In this document: positions 49,565-62,609 of the stretch, one piece after another
How the letters are laid out: each line of letters begins with the position of its first letter
Numbering within the stretch: position 1 is the first letter of the stretch
Assembly: GCA_035533755.1 (NCBI GenBank)
Contig: DATLTC010000009.1
Location: 186,001-250,000 of the forward strand
Reading direction: 5' to 3'
Length of the DNA: 64,000 nt
DNA from: Gemmatimonadaceae bacterium
GTDB lineage: Bacteria; Gemmatimonadota; Gemmatimonadetes; Gemmatimonadales; Gemmatimonadaceae
Program-made: the position numbers and the translations under genes
Notes under the pieces: model-generated
The model's input: only the letters and a program-made list of their open reading frames with translations
Told to the model about the DNA's origin: nothing
Databases searched by the model: none

Positions 49565-50112
49565 TGCCAGGGCAGATCTCGCTCTTCTACGAATTCCATT
49601 TCTACCTGTTCGGCCTCATCGCGATCGCGTCCGCCCTCGTCTTCGTCACCCGGAAGAGTCCGGTCGCGGCGGCGCTCTGGCTCGTGGTGACGATGTTCTG
49701 CCTGGCGGCGCTCTACGTGCTGCTCGACGCCCAGTTCATCGGGGCCATCCAGGTGATCGTGTATGCGGGCGCGATCATGGTCGTGTTCCTGTTCGTGATC
49801 ATGCTCCTCAACCTCGGGGAGCCGGCGGCGATCGCCGATGCCAGGTCGCTGGGCTGGAAGCTCGCCGCCGGCGCGGTGGGCCTCGGGTTGCTGGCCGAGC
49901 TGTTCACGCTGGTCCACGGCACCGCCGCCCAGCCGTTCGCACTGCCGGCCGGATACGCGGCCGAGCAGGTGGCCGCCCAGGGTGCGATCGCCCCGATCGC
50001 CGGGCCGTTGTTCCACCAATACCTGCTGGCATTCGAGATCACGAGCATGGTGCTGCTGGCCGCGATCGTCGGCGCCGTGGTCCTCGGCAAGCGGAGGACC
50101 GATGCTCGCTGA
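49564..50112 (+). CDS. nuoJ: NADH-quinone oxidoreductase subunit J
   Basis: 182 residues, five membrane segments. The third contains the conserved [21 protein letters not shown] polar, alanine/glutamine-rich loop (about 115-150) precedes the last helix. It is part of the antiporter-linked E channel region with NuoK. Confidence 0.95.
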   Translation: MPGQISLFYEFHFYLFGLIAIASALVFVTRKSPVAAALWLVVTMFCLAALYVLLDAQFIGAIQVIVYAGAIMVVFLFVIMLLNLGEPAAIADARSLGWKLAAGAVGLGLLAELFTLVHGTAAQPFALPAGYAAEQVAAQGAIAPIAGPLFHQYLLAFEITSMVLLAAIVGAVVLGKRRTDAR

Positions 50113-50394
50113 GGCGCTGTTCTTTTCCGCCGTCCTATTCTCGATCGGCGTCGTCGGCGTGCTCACGCGCCGCAACGCCATCATCCTGTTCATGTGCGTC
50201 GAGCTCATGCTCAACGCCGTCAACCTGACGTTCGTGGCCTTCTCGCGCGTGTACGGCGCCGGCGGCCAGGTGTTCGTGTTCCTCGTCATGACCGTCGCGG
50301 CCGCCGAGGCCGCCGTTGGCCTCGCGATCATCATCGCGCTCTTCCGCCATCGGCACACGGTCAATCTTCAGAACATCAACCTCCTGAAGGGCTG

Positions 50395-50395
<1 letters not shown>
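50102..50395 (+). CDS. nuoK: NADH-quinone oxidoreductase subunit K
   Basis: 97 residues, three membrane segments. Conserved glutamates for proton transfer are in [12 protein letters not shown] and [10 protein letters not shown]. It overlaps nuoJ by 11 bases. Length and sequence are typical. Confidence 0.96.
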
Positions 50396-52583
<2,188 letters not shown>

Positions 52584-52587
<4 letters not shown>

Positions 52588-54176
52588 ACGCATTCCTGAC
52601 CTCGATCGGGTACATGCACTGGGTGCTTCCGGTGCTGCTACTGCTCCCCGTGCTCGGCGCGGTGGCCATCTGGATCCAGGGCGCCCCGGGCGGACTTCCC
52701 GGCGACGACGACGTCGCGTCGGGCGCCGCGTCCGTCCCGCGGGTGATGGCCCTCATCACCTTCGGCATCGAATTCGTCGTGTCGGCCGGCCTCTGGTGGT
52801 CGTTCGACGCCGCCTCGGCGGGATGGCAGGCGGTGTTCGACCGCCCGTGGATCGGCGCCTGGGGCATCCGGTTCACGGTGGGCATCGACGGCATCTCGCT
52901 GATGATGATCCTGCTCACCACGGGGACGATGTTCCTGGCCGTCCTCGGCAGTTGGACGAGCGTGCGCAAGCGGACGCACACGTACTACGCCTTGTTGCTC
53001 CTCCTCACCACGGGCATGCTCGGCGTCTTCATGGCGCTCGATCTCTTCCTGTTCTACGTGATGTGGGAAGTGATGCTCGTGCCGATGTACTTCATCATCG
53101 GCGTATGGGGCGGGGAGCGGCGCATCTACGCCAGCCTCAAGTTCTTCCTCTACACGATGATCGGCTCGATGCTGATGCTGGTCGCCATCGTGTATCTCGG
53201 GATCGCGGCGCGGTCGCCGATGACCGGCATCCCGAACTTCAGCTACGACGTGATCATGCAGACGGCCAAGATTCCGCCGTCGACCGCGTTCTGGCTCTTC
53301 GGCGCCTTCTTCCTCGCATTCGCGGTCAAGGTGCCGATGTTCCCGTTCCATACCTGGCTGCCCGATGCGCACGTCGAGGCCCCCACCGCCGGATCGGTGG
53401 TGCTGGCCAGCATCATGCTCAAGCTGGGCACCTTCGGGTTCCTGCGGCTCGCCGTGCCGTTGTTCCCGGCCGTCGCCACCAACGACACCGTGCGGGCCAT
53501 CATCCTCTCGCTGGCCGTGATCGGCATCGTGTACGGCGCGCTGGTGTCTCTGGTCCAACCCGACTTCAAGAAACTCGTGGCCTATTCGTCGGTGAGCCAT
53601 CTGGGCTTCGTGATGCTCGGCATCTTCGCGCTCACCGTGCAGAGCGTGCAGGGCGCGCTGATGGTGATGATCAACCACGGCATCTCCACCGGCGCGCTGT
53701 TCTTTCTCATCGGCATGATCTACGAACGGCGCCACACCCGCCTCATCGAGGACTACGGCGGCCTCGCCCGCGTCGTCCCGATGTTCGCGGCGGCCCTCAC
53801 CCTCGTGACCTTCAGCAGCATCGGGGTGCCCGGCACCAACGGGTTCGTCGGTGAGTTCCTCGTGCTCATCGGCGCCTTCCGCACGTACCCGATGTTCGCC
53901 TTCGTCGCCACGACGGCGGTGATCTTCTCGGCCGCCTACATGCTGTGGGCCATCCAGCGGATCCTGTTCAACCCGCTCGACAAGCCCGTGAACTTCCACA
54001 TCCCCGATCTCAATCGCCGCGAGCTGGCCCTCCTCGTGCCGCTCCTCGCCGCCATCATCTGGCTGGGCGTCTATCCCAAGCCGGTGCTCGACCGCATGCA
54101 GGTCTCGGCGCAGCACTTCGTGCAGACGGTGCAGGACCGGGCCCAGCTGATGGCGGCCGTCGGAGGGGGCAACTGA
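52584..54176 (+). CDS. nuoM: NADH-quinone oxidoreductase subunit M (antiporter-like)
   Basis: 530 residues, about 14 membrane helices. FYVMWEVMLVPMYFIIG holds the key glutamate, and FHTWLPDAHVEAPTAGSV is the conserved half-helix region. It is one of three proton-pumping modules. ATGA overlap with nuoL. Confidence 0.96.
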
Positions 54177-55705
54177 TGCCGCCATTCGATCTCTCCGTCC
54201 CGTCGCAGCTCATGGCGGCGCTGGGGCCCGACATCGTGCTCATGGTGGGCGCGATGCTGCTGCTCCTCTGGGCGGCCTGGCGTCCCGCCAGCGCGGCCCA
54301 CCAGCGCGCCGTCGGCATCGGCAGCTTGATCCTCACCGTGATCACGGGCGGGGTCACGGTCTGGTACCTCTATCAGATGCGCACGGCCACATCCGGGCCG
54401 ATCGCCGTCGACAACTTTCGCTGGATGGCCGATCTGGTCATCCTGCTCGGCGCGCTGTTCGCGATCGCCCTCACGATCGATGACAACGACCGGCAGGGGA
54501 TCACGGTGGCCGAGTCCCACGTGCTCATCCTGTTCGCCACGTCGGGCATGATGCTCCTCGCCGCCGCCCACGACCTCATGATCGTGTTCCTCGGCGTGGA
54601 GATGATGTCGCTCTCCGTGTACGCCCTGGCGGGCATCAATCGCCGCAGCGCCCGCGGTGCCGAAGGAGCACTCAAGTATTTCCTGCTCGGGGCGTTCGCC
54701 ACCGCGTTCCTGCTGTACGGAATGGCGCTGGTCTACGGCGCCACCGGATCCACCAACCTCGCCGACATCGCCGATCGGATCCAGCGCCTGGCCCTGCTGC
54801 GCAGTCCGCTGCTCGTGATCGGCGTGGGGTTGATGCTGATCGGCTTCGCCTTCAAGGTGGCGGCGGTGCCGTTCCACATGTGGGCGCCCGACGTGTACGA
54901 CGGCGCGCCGTCGCCGATCACCGCCTTCATGGCCGCCACGGTCAAGGCGGCGGCCTTCGCCGCGCTCCTGCGCGTGTGGATGCAGGCGTTCCCGGCGGCG
55001 TATGACGCCTGGCGACCCGCCCTCGGCGCCATCGCGATCGCGACGATGGTCGTGGGCAACGCCGTGGGACTCGCCCAGCGCAACATCAAGCGCATGCTCG
55101 CATATTCGAGCATCGCCCATGCGGGATTCCTGCTCGTCGCCCTGGCCTCCGGCAGTTCGCAGGCGGGCTCGGCGATGCTGTTCTATCTCCTCGCGTATAC
55201 GCTGGCCACCTTCGGCGCCTTCGCCGTGATCATCGTCATGTCGCAGACCGGCGACCGCCCGGTGCTGATCGACGACTTCGCGGGCCTCTGGTCGGTGCGG
55301 CCATGGTTGGCGCTCGGCATGGGCATCCTGATGCTGTCGCTGCTCGGGTTCCCGATCTTCGGCGGCGCCGGCTTCTTCGCCAAGTGGTACGTGCTGCAGG
55401 CCGCCATCCAGACCCCGGTCCCGCAGGCCACGCTGGCTGTGGTCCTCGTGCTCACCACCGTGGTGTCCGCGGGCTACTATCTGCGTGTCGTGATGGTGAT
55501 GTTCATGAAGCCGCGTCAGGACGGCGCCCCGGTTCCCGGCGCCACGCCGCTGCTCACCCGGGTGGTGGTCGTGGCCAGCGTGGTCGCCATCCTGCTGCTC
55601 GGCGTCATGCCGGATCGCTTCGCGCGCCTGGCCGGGGCGGGAATGCTCCCGAACGTGCCGTACGCTGCCGCAACGTCCAACACCGTGAGCGCGGCCCGGC
55701 CATAG
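54176..55705 (+). CDS. nuoN: NADH-quinone oxidoreductase subunit N (antiporter-like)
   Basis: 509 residues, about 14 helices. IVFLGVEMMSLSVYALAG has the pumping glutamate, FHMWAPDVYDGAPSP is the matching broken-helix motif. It closes the operon, which ends at a strong hairpin 25 bases further on. Confidence 0.96.
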   Translation: MPPFDLSVPSQLMAALGPDIVLMVGAMLLLLWAAWRPASAAHQRAVGIGSLILTVITGGVTVWYLYQMRTATSGPIAVDNFRWMADLVILLGALFAIALTIDDNDRQGITVAESHVLILFATSGMMLLAAAHDLMIVFLGVEMMSLSVYALAGINRRSARGAEGALKYFLLGAFATAFLLYGMALVYGATGSTNLADIADRIQRLALLRSPLLVIGVGLMLIGFAFKVAAVPFHMWAPDVYDGAPSPITAFMAATVKAAAFAALLRVWMQAFPAAYDAWRPALGAIAIATMVVGNAVGLAQRNIKRMLAYSSIAHAGFLLVALASGSSQAGSAMLFYLLAYTLATFGAFAVIIVMSQTGDRPVLIDDFAGLWSVRPWLALGMGILMLSLLGFPIFGGAGFFAKWYVLQAAIQTPVPQATLAVVLVLTTVVSAGYYLRVVMVMFMKPRQDGAPVPGATPLLTRVVVVASVVAILLLGVMPDRFARLAGAGMLPNVPYAAATSNTVSAARP

Positions 55706-55729
55706 CGCGCCGGCCCGGAACGCGCACCA

Positions 55730-55757
55730 CGGACGGGGCCTCGTACGGCCCCGTCCG
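55730..55757 (+). terminator. Hairpin terminator after the nuo operon
   Basis: An 11-base stem, CGGACGGGGCC and GGCCCCGTCCG, around TCGTAC, followed by CATTTCG. The U tract is poor, so efficiency is uncertain, but it lies exactly at the end of the operon. Confidence 0.65.
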
Positions 55758-55773
55758 CATTTCGAGGACTTCG

Positions 55774-57141
55774 ATGACCGTTGCATCCGGAATCTTTCGC
55801 GAGTACGACATCCGCGGGGTGGTCGGGGCCGACCTCACCACCGAGGCCGCGCGCGCGGTCGGGGCGGCCTACGCCGCCTATCTGGCGCAGCGCGGCGTCC
55901 ACGGCCCGCTGGTCGTGGGGCGCGACAACCGCCCCAGCGGCGGGGCGCTCCGCGATGCGCTCGTCGACGGACTGACGGCGAGCGGCGTCGACGTCGTGGA
56001 CATCGGGGTCGTCCCCACGCCCCTGATGTACTGGGGGCTCCATCACCTCGGCGTGGCGGGCGGCATCCAGATCACCGGCTCCCACAACCCGCCCGAGTTC
56101 AACGGGTTCAAGATCTGCCTCGGGACCGCGTCGGTGTACGGCGCCGAGATCCAGACGTTGCGCGAGCTCGCCCAACGCGGCGGCGGCCCCCGCGGCCAGG
56201 GCACGGTGCGCCACGAGGCGATCATCGATCGCTATATCGACGACATCGCCGCGCGGATCGGCCCGCTCGCGCGCCGCGTGCGCGTGGTGTTCGACTGCGG
56301 GAACGGGGCGGGCGCCCTGGTGGCGCCCCAGCTCTTCCGGCGGCTGGGCGTCGCCGGGCGCGGATTGTTCTGCGAGAGCGACGGCACGTTTCCCAATCAC
56401 CACCCCGACCCCACGGTGCCCGAGAACCTCGAAGCCCTCGTCGCCGCCGTACGCGAGGACGGCGCCGAGTTGGGCATCGCGTTCGACGGCGACGCCGATC
56501 GGATTGGCATCGTCGATGGCGACGGCACCATCATCTGGGGCGACCGTCTGTTGATCCTGTACGCCCGCGATGTGCTGCGGCGCACGGGGCAGGGGCAGTC
56601 CGTCATCTTCGACGTGAAATGCTCCCAGGCCCTGCCCGACGCCATCCGCGCCGCCGGCGGCGAGCCCGTGATGTGGAAGACGGGCCACTCGCTGATCAAG
56701 GAGAAGATGAAGGAACTGCACGCACCGCTCGCCGGCGAGATGTCGGGCCACATGTTCTTCACGGAGGGGTTCTACGGACACGATGACGCGCTCTACGGCG
56801 CGGCGCGCCTGCTCCGCATCGTGGCCGAGGCCGGACGCACCGTGCGCGAACTGCTGGCCGACGTGCCCGCGTATCACGCCACGCCGGAGCTGCGGGTGGA
56901 GTGTCCCGACGAGCTCAAGTTCGATATCGTGGCGCGCGCCGTGCAGCATTTTCGTTCCACCCACGACGTCATCGACGTCGACGGCATCCGCGTCCTGTTC
57001 GGCGACGGCTGGGGCCTCATCCGGGCCTCGAACACGCAGCCGGTGATCGTCACGCGGTTCGAAGCCCGCACCGAGACCCGGCTGCGCGAGATCCGCGCCG
57101 AGATGGAAGGCTGGCTGCGCGCCCAGGGCGTGCGGGTGTGA
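55774..57141 (+). CDS. Phosphomannomutase/phosphoglucomutase
   Basis: 455 residues of the alpha-D-phosphohexomutase family. All four signatures are present: the phosphoserine loop TGSHNPPEFNG with S103, the metal loop DGDADR (238-243), the sugar loop GEMSGH (321-326), and the phosphate loop RASNTQPVIVTRFEA. It converts mannose or glucose 6-phosphates to 1-phosphates for cell-surface polysaccharides. Sugar preference (AlgC-like dual, or one sugar) cannot be fixed from motifs. Confidence 0.94.
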   Translation: MTVASGIFREYDIRGVVGADLTTEAARAVGAAYAAYLAQRGVHGPLVVGRDNRPSGGALRDALVDGLTASGVDVVDIGVVPTPLMYWGLHHLGVAGGIQITGSHNPPEFNGFKICLGTASVYGAEIQTLRELAQRGGGPRGQGTVRHEAIIDRYIDDIAARIGPLARRVRVVFDCGNGAGALVAPQLFRRLGVAGRGLFCESDGTFPNHHPDPTVPENLEALVAAVREDGAELGIAFDGDADRIGIVDGDGTIIWGDRLLILYARDVLRRTGQGQSVIFDVKCSQALPDAIRAAGGEPVMWKTGHSLIKEKMKELHAPLAGEMSGHMFFTEGFYGHDDALYGAARLLRIVAEAGRTVRELLADVPAYHATPELRVECPDELKFDIVARAVQHFRSTHDVIDVDGIRVLFGDGWGLIRASNTQPVIVTRFEARTETRLREIRAEMEGWLRAQGVRV

Positions 57142-57142
57142 C

Positions 57143-59605
57143 GTGACGTCCCGGCGCTGGCTCGCCCTGCTCCTCGTCGCCGGCGCCGTCTCGCTGCTGG
57201 TGGCCCGCGAACTGTCGCAGTTCTATGCCGGGTATCGCTGGTACCGGGCGGCGGGGGCGCTCTCGCTCTGGGAGGCCCGCCTCTCCTCGCTGCTGCTGCT
57301 CCGGCTCGCCGGCGGCGCCGCCCTCTCTGTGTTCGCGTTCGCCAACTTCTACGCCGTGCGCCAATCGGTGGTCTCGCTGGTGCTGCCGCGGCGCATCGGG
57401 AATCTGGACATCGGCGAGGAGGTCTCCAGCCGCGCGCTCACCAGCATGGCGCTGGGACTCGCCCTGATCGTCGCCGCGGCCCTCGCGCTGTCCCTCACCG
57501 ATTGGACGGGCTTCCTGCTGGCTCGGATCGGCCGGCCGTTCGGGGAGACCGATCCGTATTTCGCCGCCGACCTCGGGTTCTTCGTGTACCGGCTTCCGTT
57601 CGAGGTCACGCTGTTCACCTGGGCCACCGCCAGCACGCTCTGCGTGGCCGCCGTCGTCGTGTTCCTGTACGTCCTCACCCCCGGCCTCCGGTGGGAGCAG
57701 GGCCGGCTGCATCTCTCGGAGTACGTGCGCCGCCACCTCGCCGTGCTCGGCGGCGTGATCATGCTCCTGCTCGCGTGGCACTTCCGGCTCGAGATGTACG
57801 GCACGCTCCTCGACGGCACCGGCCCGAACGGCGCGCTCACCGCGGTTGATCACCGCGTGCGCATTCCGGGCAGCCTGCTGCTGTCCATGATCACGTTCGC
57901 CTGCGGCTTGATCGTGGTCTGGGCGGGCGGCACCGGACAGCGGCGCCTGGCGCTCACGGCGTTGCTCGGCGCCCTCGTCGCGGGTGTCGCCACGCGCGAC
58001 GTCGCGCCGATCGTGGCCCGGCGCATCTTCGAGGACGGTCCCGACGCCGCCGCGCGCGAGCGCCCGTACGAGGCGACGCGAGCCGGCTACACGCGGCGCG
58101 CCTATGCCGTGGACCGGATCGTCGTTTCCGACTCGAGCGCCGCGTTCGCCACGCTCGCCGAAGCCGCCGTCGGCGTGCCCGATTGGGACGCCCGTCCGTT
58201 GGCGCGCGCCGTGGAATCCGAGTCTCGGCTCGGTCCGGGCGCCCGGGTTGCCTGGGAGAGCCGCCGCGACGGGCTCGTGGGCGTGATCGCATCGCCGCAG
58301 CCGCCACCGGCGCCCGGCCAAGCGGCCCCCGTGGGCATCGTGGTACGCACGCTGGCCTCGGCGGCCGATGCGCGCGGCGCGCCGGTTCGGCTGCCCGCGG
58401 CCGGGAGCGACGACGACGCGCTGCTGCTCGCGCCGTCGATCATCCTCGACACGGCCAGCGGGTACGCCGTGGTCCCCGACTCGGGCGGCCGCGTGGCCGG
58501 CGCACCGCTCACGTCGCCACTCGAACGGCTCGCCGAAGCGCTGAGCGTGCAGAACCTGCGCCTCTGGTTCCAGGAACTGCCCGAGCCGCGTCCCGTGCTC
58601 GTCACCGTGCGCGACGCGCGCCAACGCGTCGCCGCCGTCGCGCCCTTCTTCGCGCAGGGCAGCGAAGTCGTCCCACTGGTGGTGGGCGACTCGCTGACCT
58701 GGGCCATCGACCTGTACTCGGCCTCGTCCACATATCCCCTCAGCCAGCGGTTCGTCATGGCCGGCAAGGAGCGGAGCTACTTCCAGCACGCGGCCACCGC
58801 ACTCGTCGCCTCCAGCACCGGGGTCGTGCGCCTGGTCGCCGACAGCGTGCTCGACCCCCTCGCCGCCACCTGGGTCCAGGCGTTCCCCGCGCTGTTCGTG
58901 CGCGCGGGCGCCGTCGAGCCGCCGCTGCTCGGCGACCTCCCGCCGGCCATCGACGGCCTGCGCGCGCAATCGCTGGCGTTCGGCCGCTATGGCACCCGGA
59001 TCAACAGCGGCGCGCCCGGGCATCCGGCCGTCGTGGACGGCGCCGACAGTATGCTCGCCGCACAGCTCCCCGTATTCGCGCTCCCGCGCGGCGGTCCCAC
59101 GGCGCTCGAGATTCCGCTCCTCGACGCGGCGGAGCGTGTGCGCGGCATTCTGGTGGGCGAGGGCGGCGCCCGCCACCGCACCGTGTGGCTCGCGAACGCC
59201 GGGCCCCTTCCGTCCTGGCAGGCGGTGCTCGACCGCCTCGGCGCGGCCGATAGCATCGCGCGCCCCGCCAACGTGACGGCGGTGCACGGCGTGGTTCGCG
59301 CCTTCGCGCTCGGACGCGGCGTGGCGTTCATGCAGCCCACGTATCGATGGACGCCCGGCGCCGTCCCGGCGCTCCTCCACGTGGCGTATCTCGTCAACGA
59401 CACCGTGCGTATCGCGCCCACGCTGCGCGGCGCCGCGGGCGTCGTCCTGCCGTCCACCGACTCCGGGCCCGCCAGCCGCCGGACCCGGCAGACGATGCTC
59501 GCGCTCTACCAGGAAATGCGCGACGCGCTGCGCCGCGGCGATTGGGACGCGTTCGGCAAGGCGTTCGACACGCTGGGCGCGCTCCTGTCCAGGCCCCAGC
59601 CATGA
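57143..59605 (+). CDS. UPF0182-family membrane protein
   Basis: 820 residues from GTG, one base after the mutase. Seven membrane segments fill about 1-290, including the family features RWYRAAG near residue 32 and DPYFAADLGFFVYRLPFE near 138. The rest is a large, mostly extracytoplasmic domain with a YPLSQRFVMAGKERSYFQ-like stretch around 540. Family function is unknown. It is somewhat shorter than actinobacterial members. The stop overlaps the carbamate kinase start. Confidence 0.82.
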   Translation: MTSRRWLALLLVAGAVSLLVARELSQFYAGYRWYRAAGALSLWEARLSSLLLLRLAGGAALSVFAFANFYAVRQSVVSLVLPRRIGNLDIGEEVSSRALTSMALGLALIVAAALALSLTDWTGFLLARIGRPFGETDPYFAADLGFFVYRLPFEVTLFTWATASTLCVAAVVVFLYVLTPGLRWEQGRLHLSEYVRRHLAVLGGVIMLLLAWHFRLEMYGTLLDGTGPNGALTAVDHRVRIPGSLLLSMITFACGLIVVWAGGTGQRRLALTALLGALVAGVATRDVAPIVARRIFEDGPDAAARERPYEATRAGYTRRAYAVDRIVVSDSSAAFATLAEAAVGVPDWDARPLARAVESESRLGPGARVAWESRRDGLVGVIASPQPPPAPGQAAPVGIVVRTLASAADARGAPVRLPAAGSDDDALLLAPSIILDTASGYAVVPDSGGRVAGAPLTSPLERLAEALSVQNLRLWFQELPEPRPVLVTVRDARQRVAAVAPFFAQGSEVVPLVVGDSLTWAIDLYSASSTYPLSQRFVMAGKERSYFQHAATALVASSTGVVRLVADSVLDPLAATWVQAFPALFVRAGAVEPPLLGDLPPAIDGLRAQSLAFGRYGTRINSGAPGHPAVVDGADSMLAAQLPVFALPRGGPTALEIPLLDAAERVRGILVGEGGARHRTVWLANAGPLPSWQAVLDRLGAADSIARPANVTAVHGVVRAFALGRGVAFMQPTYRWTPGAVPALLHVAYLVNDTVRIAPTLRGAAGVVLPSTDSGPASRRTRQTMLALYQEMRDALRRGDWDAFGKAFDTLGALLSRPQP

Positions 59606-60558
59606 CCGAGCGCCCCGCGCCGCACACCGCCATCGTCGCGCTGGGCGGCAACGCCCTCGCGCCGTCCGGGGAGGCCTCGACCGTCCACGACCAGTTCCGC
59701 CACGCGCGCGAGAGCCTGGCCCCGATCGTCGATCTGATAATCGCCGGCTGGAACATGTGCATCGTCCACGGCAACGGGCCGCAGGTGGGCGACGAGTTGG
59801 TGCGCAACGAGTTGGCGCGCCGCGACGCGAGTCCGCTGCCGCTCGGCGTGCTCGTGGCCGAGACCGCCGGCTGGATCGGCTACATGATCCAGCAATCGCT
59901 CGACAATGCGCTCCGGCGGGCCGGGCACCCCCGCGAGGTCGTCACGGTCATCACGCAGGTCCAGGTCGACCGCCACGACCCGGCGCTCGGGACGCCCACC
60001 AAGTTCATCGGCCATCCGCTCACGCCGGAACGCGCGCGTCAGGTGGAGGCCGAGGGGTACGCGGTGCGGCCCGACGGACGCGGCCGCCTGCGGCGCGTGG
60101 TGGGAAGTCCCGCGCCGCTCGCCGTGCACGAGGCTTCGGTCGTGCGGCGGCTGCTCGACGCCGGCGTGGTCGTGATCGCGTGCGGCGGCGGCGGGGCGCC
60201 CATTTACGATGATCCGTCGCTAGGTTGGGAGGGTGTCGACGCCGTCGTGGACAAGGATCTGGCGGCAGCAGTGCTGGCGCGCGATCTGGGCGCTGAGTTG
60301 CTGCTCATCCTCACCGACGTCGACGCCGTCTATGCAGATTGGGGAACGCCGCGACAACGGCCGCTGTCGACTCTGACGGCGGACGACGCGGCCCGCATGG
60401 ACCGCGCGGGCGCATTCGGGGAAGGGAGCATGGCCCCGAAGATCCGCGCGGCGATAGACTTCGTGCGCCGCACCGGCGGCCGCGCGATCATCACAGAGCT
60501 GAGCCGGGGACGCGACGCGGTTCGCGGCGCAGCCGGAACGACCATCACCGCGGAGTAG
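59602..60558 (+). CDS. arcC: Carbamate kinase
   Basis: 318 residues of the amino-acid kinase fold: VALGGNAL, VHGNGPQVG, the phosphate loop ACGGGGAPI and the LTDVDAVY motif. It makes ATP from carbamoyl phosphate and ADP (or the reverse). No arginine deiminase or ornithine transcarbamylase is nearby, so the source of carbamoyl phosphate is unclear. sucC starts three bases after it. Confidence 0.92.
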   Translation: MTERPAPHTAIVALGGNALAPSGEASTVHDQFRHARESLAPIVDLIIAGWNMCIVHGNGPQVGDELVRNELARRDASPLPLGVLVAETAGWIGYMIQQSLDNALRRAGHPREVVTVITQVQVDRHDPALGTPTKFIGHPLTPERARQVEAEGYAVRPDGRGRLRRVVGSPAPLAVHEASVVRRLLDAGVVVIACGGGGAPIYDDPSLGWEGVDAVVDKDLAAAVLARDLGAELLLILTDVDAVYADWGTPRQRPLSTLTADDAARMDRAGAFGEGSMAPKIRAAIDFVRRTGGRAIITELSRGRDAVRGAAGTTITAE

Positions 60559-60560
60559 GC

Positions 60561-61706
60561 GTGAACATTCACGAGTATCAGGCCAAGGAGATTCTGCGCG
60601 CCCAGGGCGTGCCGATCCCCCCGGGCGAAGTGGCCACCACCCCGGACCAGGCAGAAGCGATCGCGAAGAAGTTCGGTGGCACCGTGGTCATCAAGGCGCA
60701 GGTGCACGCCGGCGGCCGCGGCAAGGCGGGCGGCGTGAAGCTCGCCAAGGATCCCGCCGAGGCCCGCGCCGTGGCGGCGAAGATCCTCGGCATGCACATC
60801 AAGGGGCTCACCGTGGAGAAGGTGCTGGTGACTCCGGCCGCCGACATCGCCAGCGAGGCGTACGTGGGCGTCATCCTCGATCGTGCCTCCAAGCGCCCGG
60901 TGTTCATGGTGAGCCCGGCCGGCGGCATCGACATCGAGGAGGTCGCCGCCAAGACCCCGGACAAGATCCGGCGGCTCCCCGTGGACACGCGCTATGGACT
61001 CCTCGGGTATCAGGCGCTGGAGCTCGGATTCTTTCTCTACGACGACCTCAAGAAAGCGCGCGCCGCCGGCGCCATCATGCAGAAGCTGTACGCGGCGTTC
61101 ATGCAGAGCGGCGCGTCGCTGGCCGAGATCAATCCGCTCGTCGTCACCGTGGCCGGCGACGTCGTGGCGCTCGACGCCAAGATGGTGATCGATGATAACG
61201 AGCTCGATCGCCGTCCCGAGATCGCCGCCCTGCGCGACGAGAGCTCCGAAGCCCCCAGCGAGGTGGACGCGCGCAAGTCCAACCTCACCTTCATCAAGCT
61301 CGAGGGTGACGTGGGCTGCGTGGTGAACGGGGCGGGCCTCGCCATGGCTACCATGGACCTGGTCAAGTACTACGGCGGCGAACCCGCCAACTTCCTGGAC
61401 ATCGGCGGCTCGTCCAACCCCGAGAAGGTGGTGAACGCGCTCCGCATCATCACCGCCGACGCGAGCGTGAAGGCCATCCTGTTCAACATCTTCGGCGGCA
61501 TCACCCGCACCGACGACGTGGCCAACGGCATCGTGACCGCCACCAGAGCCAATCCACTCAAGGTGCCGATCGTGATTCGGCTGACCGGCACGAACGAGGA
61601 AATCGCGGTGAAGATTCTCAAGGACAACGGATTCTCGGCGTCCGCCGACATGGACGAAGCGGTGAAACAGGCCGTGGCCCTCGCCAAGGGAGGGAAGGCC
61701 GCGTGA
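60561..61706 (+). CDS. sucC: Succinyl-CoA synthetase beta subunit
   Basis: 381 residues from GTG (N-terminus [11 protein letters not shown]). The ATP-grasp region has [14 protein letters not shown], and the C-terminal CoA-ligase domain has FNIFGGITR. With SucD it makes ATP or GTP from succinyl-CoA in the TCA cycle. The longer open frame upstream is the shadow of arcC. Confidence 0.96.
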   Translation: MNIHEYQAKEILRAQGVPIPPGEVATTPDQAEAIAKKFGGTVVIKAQVHAGGRGKAGGVKLAKDPAEARAVAAKILGMHIKGLTVEKVLVTPAADIASEAYVGVILDRASKRPVFMVSPAGGIDIEEVAAKTPDKIRRLPVDTRYGLLGYQALELGFFLYDDLKKARAAGAIMQKLYAAFMQSGASLAEINPLVVTVAGDVVALDAKMVIDDNELDRRPEIAALRDESSEAPSEVDARKSNLTFIKLEGDVGCVVNGAGLAMATMDLVKYYGGEPANFLDIGGSSNPEKVVNALRIITADASVKAILFNIFGGITRTDDVANGIVTATRANPLKVPIVIRLTGTNEEIAVKILKDNGFSASADMDEAVKQAVALAKGGKAA

Positions 61707-62575
61707 GCATCTTCATCGACAATTCCACCACCGTCATCGTGCAGGGCATCACCGGCCGCGACGGCTCGTTCCACACCAAGCAGATGATCGAATACGGCAC
61801 CAAGGTCGTCGGCGGCGTCACGCCGGGCAAAGGCGGCCAGACGTTCGAGAACACGGTGCCGATCTTCAACACGATGCACGACGCCGTGGCCGCCACCGGC
61901 GCCAACACGAGCGTCATCTACGTGCCGCCGGTGTTCGCCGCCGACGCGATCATGGAAGCCGCCGATGCCGGCATCAAGTTCATCGTCGCCATCACCGAAG
62001 GCGTGCCCGTGCTCGACATGACGCGGGTGTACCCGTTCGTGAAGGAGAAGGGCGCCCGCCTGCTCGGCCCCAACTGCCCGGGGCTCATCACGCCGGGACA
62101 ATCCAAGGTGGGCATCATTCCCGGCCGCATCTGCACCCTCGGCCACGTCGGCGTCGTGAGCCGCTCCGGCACCCTCACCTACGAGATCGTCTACCAGCTC
62201 ACCCGGGCCGGCCTCGGCCAGTCCACCTGCGTGGGCATCGGCGGCGACCCGATCAACGGCACCAACTTCATCGACTGCCTGGCGGCGTTCGAGAAGGACC
62301 CGCACACCAGAGCCGTGGCGATGATGGGCGAGATCGGCGGCACCGACGAGCAGGAAGCGGCCGCGTTCGTCAAGCAGCACATGACCAAGCCCGTGGTCGG
62401 ATTCATCGCCGGCCAGACCGCGCCGCCGGGCCGCCGCATGGGCCACGCCGGCGCGATCATCTCGGGATCGTCGGGCACGGCGGCCGAGAAGATCGCCGCG
62501 TTCGAGGCCGCCGGCATGGGCATCGCCAAGCGCCCGATCGATTTCGTGGACCTGATCAAGGCGCGCCTCAAGTAG
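61703..62575 (+). CDS. sucD: Succinyl-CoA synthetase alpha subunit
   Basis: 290 residues from GTG, overlapping sucC as GTGA. The CoA-binding Rossmann domain has [12 protein letters not shown], and the phosphorylated H248 is in GHAGAIISG. Length equals that of the E. coli subunit. Confidence 0.96.
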   Translation: MSIFIDNSTTVIVQGITGRDGSFHTKQMIEYGTKVVGGVTPGKGGQTFENTVPIFNTMHDAVAATGANTSVIYVPPVFAADAIMEAADAGIKFIVAITEGVPVLDMTRVYPFVKEKGARLLGPNCPGLITPGQSKVGIIPGRICTLGHVGVVSRSGTLTYEIVYQLTRAGLGQSTCVGIGGDPINGTNFIDCLAAFEKDPHTRAVAMMGEIGGTDEQEAAAFVKQHMTKPVVGFIAGQTAPPGRRMGHAGAIISGSSGTAAEKIAAFEAAGMGIAKRPIDFVDLIKARLK

Positions 62576-62609
62576 CGCGCGCCGTCACACCCAACCCCAC
62601 CGTTTCCCA

